DNA of 64,000 nt, from NCBI GenBank assembly GCA_963796705.1, contig CAWCMK010000002.1, positions 124,001-188,000 of the forward strand. The letters are read 5' to 3'. The notes beneath the pieces were generated by a model, which made no database searches, was not told the origin of the DNA, and saw only the letters and a program-made list of their open reading frames with translations. Within the stretch, counting starts at the first letter, position 1. Every line of letters starts with the position of its first letter. The stretch comes from VRUE01 sp963796705 (GTDB lineage Bacteria; Actinomycetota; Thermoleophilia; Solirubrobacterales; 70-9). Positions 61,601 to 64,000 of the stretch are shown piece by piece. Made by a program: the position numbers and the translations under genes.

Positions 61601-63028
61601 ATGAGTAATCTAGGCACAAGTATCGTCAAGGGGCGGGCCCGTCGGGCCCGCCCCTTGGTGTGCCTGTTGGCGGTTGCGGCCGCACTTGGAATCTCAGCGA
61701 CATCGGCGGCAGCATCTCCGCCGGGGGCACCCAGCCTGACTGGTACCAATCCTCCCTCGCCGAGCACCGCGACCCGCCCGCTGATCCAAGGCAATGCCGA
61801 AGGAGCCGTGATCTCGCGCCCCCGGCTCGGCGCGGTCGGGTCCCCCCCGGGGACAGGTGGGCTGCCGGTCACCAGCGCACAGACACAGAACTTCCTGATC
61901 ACGATCTACGCGGAAGACGGCAGCTGCGCGGAAGAAGCTGCGATCGTCGCCACCGGCACCGGGAGTGAACTCGACGGTGCCGGGATCCAGGTCTCCCAGG
62001 ACGTCAGACTCGACTGGACGACGACTTTCTACGCGACGGAGACGGACCCCGAAAACCCCTCCGAACCGTCTCCCTGCTCAAACGGCATCGCCTTTCAGCA
62101 GGTGACCACACCGCCGGCGCCGCCGGAATTCACCCACACAGTGCCGGCCTCTCCGGGCGCCGACACCCTCCCCCACCTGTTCGGTGGCGCCGCGGCGGGC
62201 TCCACGGTTTCGATCTTCGCCAACGCGAGCTGCTCCGGGTCACCGGTCGCAACCGGGACGGCGGCCGTCTTCACCGAAGGCGGGATTCAGGTCGCGGTCG
62301 GGGCCAACACGACGACCACCTTCGACGCGACGGCGACCCTTGCCGGTCTCGTCTCGGCCTGTTCGACCTCTTCGATCACCTACGAAGAGGTCGAACAGGG
62401 CCCGCCGGGCGAAGAACCGCCCCCCGGCGGAGAAGAAGGGCCTTCCTCAGGAGAACCGCCGTTCAATCCACCCGGCAGCCCACCGCCCCCAAGGCTGCGG
62501 ACGGCGCCGCAGGGAATTGCCAATGACAACACCCCGACGGTGACGGGGAATGCCCCCGGGGCCGTAGGTGTCGAGATCTTCGGGAGCGCCGGCTGCAAGG
62601 GGTCCGCGATCGTCTCGGGATCGGTTGCACAGCTGAGCCAGGGATTCCCGGTCCGCGTGGTCGAAAACGCGACCCAGGACTTCTACGGTTTGGCGATCGA
62701 TGGCGGCGGTGATCGCTCCGCCTGTACCAAGAACCCCGTCGTCTACGTCGAGGACTCGACGCCACCCCACACCGTATTCACGAGCGGTCCGGGATCCAAG
62801 ACCCGCAGGCGCACCGTTCGGTTCACCTTCCGCGACACCACCGAAGATCCGTCGACTACGTTCCGCTGTCGTTTGGATCACCGCGCCTGGCATTCATGTC
62901 GGTCGCCACTGCTACTCCGTCACCTCGGTCACCGTCATCACACCGTGGCCATCAGCGGGACCGATGCGGCCGGCAACGTCCAGGCGCGGGCCGCGAAGCG
63001 CTCCTTCCGGGTCATTCGACACCACTAG
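61601..63028 (+). CDS. Secreted multidomain protein with Ig-like repeats
   Basis: Up to 475 residues. A signal peptide (KGRARRARPL, then LLAVAAALGISATSAAAS) is followed by three or four beta-rich repeats with the pattern SPGADTLPHLFGGAAAGSTV and SIFANASCSGSPVATGTAAV, a Pro/Gly/Glu linker (EEPPPGGEEGPSSGEPP) and a C-terminal Ig-like module (TFRCRLDHRAWHSCRSP; GTDAAGNVQARAAKRSFRV). Similar modules occur in other secreted proteins of this lineage; adhesion is possible. The start may be ATG 61601 or a later GTG at 61658, since the first part overlaps a strong hairpin. Glutamates are 18 GAA to 4 GAG. Confidence 0.72.
   Translation: MSNLGTSIVKGRARRARPLVCLLAVAAALGISATSAAASPPGAPSLTGTNPPSPSTATRPLIQGNAEGAVISRPRLGAVGSPPGTGGLPVTSAQTQNFLITIYAEDGSCAEEAAIVATGTGSELDGAGIQVSQDVRLDWTTTFYATETDPENPSEPSPCSNGIAFQQVTTPPAPPEFTHTVPASPGADTLPHLFGGAAAGSTVSIFANASCSGSPVATGTAAVFTEGGIQVAVGANTTTTFDATATLAGLVSACSTSSITYEEVEQGPPGEEPPPGGEEGPSSGEPPFNPPGSPPPPRLRTAPQGIANDNTPTVTGNAPGAVGVEIFGSAGCKGSAIVSGSVAQLSQGFPVRVVENATQDFYGLAIDGGGDRSACTKNPVVYVEDSTPPHTVFTSGPGSKTRRRTVRFTFRDTTEDPSTTFRCRLDHRAWHSCRSPLLLRHLGHRHHTVAISGTDAAGNVQARAAKRSFRVIRHH
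61627..61657 (+). terminator. 14-bp perfect hairpin after pilin, inside the next open frame
   Basis: CAAGGGGCGGGCCC (61627-61640) and GGGCCCGCCCCTTG (61644-61657) pair perfectly around GTC. It lies 50 bp after the pilin stop and could end pilin mRNA. However, it also encodes KGRARRARPL of the next protein if that starts at 61601. A T-tract is absent. Confidence 0.6.
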
Positions 63029-63205
63029 CGTCGCTGCTGCGCCGGCCCTTGGTTGAGGGGCGGCATTTCTCGGACACATTCGGTTGTTGCCGGTGTGACC
63101 ATATTTCTCCCTCGTGCAGTTATCGTTTCGACGGGCGCTCGGTACCGTGCGCATCGGCGACGAAAGAGTCAAGTAGCGATTAGTGGCGTAACACCCGTTG
63201 GTATC

Positions 63206-64000
63206 TCACGCAGCTTCCAGTGTTGGCACCTCCTTTGGACCCTCATCGCCCTGGTCCTCGAGGACCAGGGCGATCGACCCCGGCGAGAAGTAGCGGCGGG
63301 CAACCAGCCACTCGTCGTTTTGCTCGATCAAAAGGGCGCCGGCAGTCGGATGGCGGAAGCGTCGTTGGGGAAGATGCCGACGACGTCGGATCTGCGCCCG
63401 ACCTCGCGGTTTACCCGCTCCAGGGGATTGGTCGATCGTAAATTCGGGCAGTGAGGCTGGGGGAAGCGGTAGAAGGCGTGCAGGTCCTCCTCGGCTTCCT
63501 CCGGGAGCTCAGCGACCTTGGGGACGCTGCTGCGAAAGCGCTCCAACACCGTCCCGAAGCCCTCGCGGGCAACCTCGGCGTCGGGGCGTCGAAGATCTCG
63601 CGCAGGGCGGCGGAGACCAGCCCGCGCTCATCGCGAGGCAGTGGCCGTGCATGTTTCGCACGAAGTACACCCTGCAGCGCTCCAGGGGCAGGCGAGGACC
63701 CGCTCGATCGCCGCCTTCAGGCCCTGGTGCTCGGCGGAGATCGCCAGGCGCACGCCGGAGAGGCCGCGGGCCACCAATTCGCGCAGTAAGGACACCCAGA
63801 AGGCCTCCGTCTCGGTCTCACCGATGTCGATGCCGACCACCTCCCGGCAGCCGCTCTCGTGCACCGCGCAGGCGATCACAAGCGCCTTGGAGCGCACCGA
63901 GCCGCGGTCTCTGACTTGAGATGCTTGGCGTCTGATGCATATCCGGTTGGCTCAGGCTGGGCGCTTGAGGCCGGGATCCTCACTGCCGGCTCAGAGTCGC
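63206..64000 (-). pseudogene. Decayed IS256 (mutator)-family transposase, truncated by window edge
   Basis: Pieces of one transposase lie in order but in changing frames. Near 63897-63690 it reads SKALVIACAVHESGCREVVG, then IGETETEAFWVSLLRELVAR. Around 63690-63550 two frame changes are needed to read RVYFVRNMHGHC and RDERGLVSAALREIFDAP. At 63549-63340 it reads AELPEEAEEDLHAFYRFPQ and STNPLERVNREVGRRSDVVG. A further shift restores LIEQNDEWLVARRYF to a stop at 63206. IS256-type transposases have this order and the conserved ERxNxEhxRR region. At least four frameshifts mean it is inactive. The upstream gap 63029-63205 holds nothing recognisable. Confidence 0.82.

Overview
The window is high-GC, gene-dense bacterial DNA that fits a Gram-positive-type actinobacterium. 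The most likely home is the class Thermoleophilia (Solirubrobacterales and relatives). This is an inference from gene content: two F420-type LLM oxidoreductases, ergothioneine genes egtB-egtD, a KorA/KorB 2-oxoacid:ferredoxin oxidoreductase, a CtpE-like P-type ATPase, secreted proteins with a C-terminal Ig-like module, and a type IV pilus operon without outer-membrane genes. No rRNA, tRNA or CRISPR array was found.

Layout. 1-7.3 kb: end of an acyl-CoA carboxylase subunit, korA-korB, a carbonic anhydrase translationally coupled to a 5'-3' exonuclease, and an ABC exporter. 7.4-10 kb: cutA, a short-chain dehydrogenase and a fatty acyl-CoA reductase. 10-17.4 kb: envelope genes (class A PBP, a secreted beta-propeller protein, an NlpC/P60 hydrolase), a TrmH methylase, a cupredoxin and a decayed multicopper oxidase end. 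17.5-24.6 kb: acetate uptake plus acetyl-CoA synthetase, a voltage-gated-type channel with an odd pore, an ABC-2 exporter, MarR and MFS. 24.6-31.3 kb: a long minus-strand run with an osmoprotectant ABC importer, an ArsP-type permease and methylthioadenosine salvage. 31.4-36.7 kb: small regulators and stress genes, including an ECF sigma/anti-sigma/secreted-protein operon. 36.7-44.3 kb: thiolase, enoyl-CoA hydratase, a flavin monooxygenase, a thioesterase, a P-type ATPase and an LLM enzyme. 44.4-54.8 kb: transhydrogenase pntAA-AB-B, egtBD, glpX and the primary sigma factor. 54.9-63 kb: pilT-like, a thioredoxin-fold-like membrane protein, pilB, pilT, pilC, a pilin and a secreted Ig-like protein. 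63.2-64 kb: a decayed IS256-type transposase.

Two window-wide patterns stand out. First, at least 19 genes, nearly all heading a transcription unit, have a TANNNT hexamer (mostly TAGNNT) only 6-9 nt before the start codon and no Shine-Dalgarno sequence, so leaderless mRNAs appear to be the rule. Genes inside operons use stop/start overlaps or GGAGG sites instead. Second, glutamate codons follow protein location: exported domains and outside loops use mostly GAA (about 186 GAA to 44 GAG by hand count), while cytoplasmic proteins and domains use almost only GAG. In PilC and in a single-pass membrane protein the switch occurs at the membrane segment within one gene. I know of no description of this pattern. 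It has exceptions and needs genome-wide testing.
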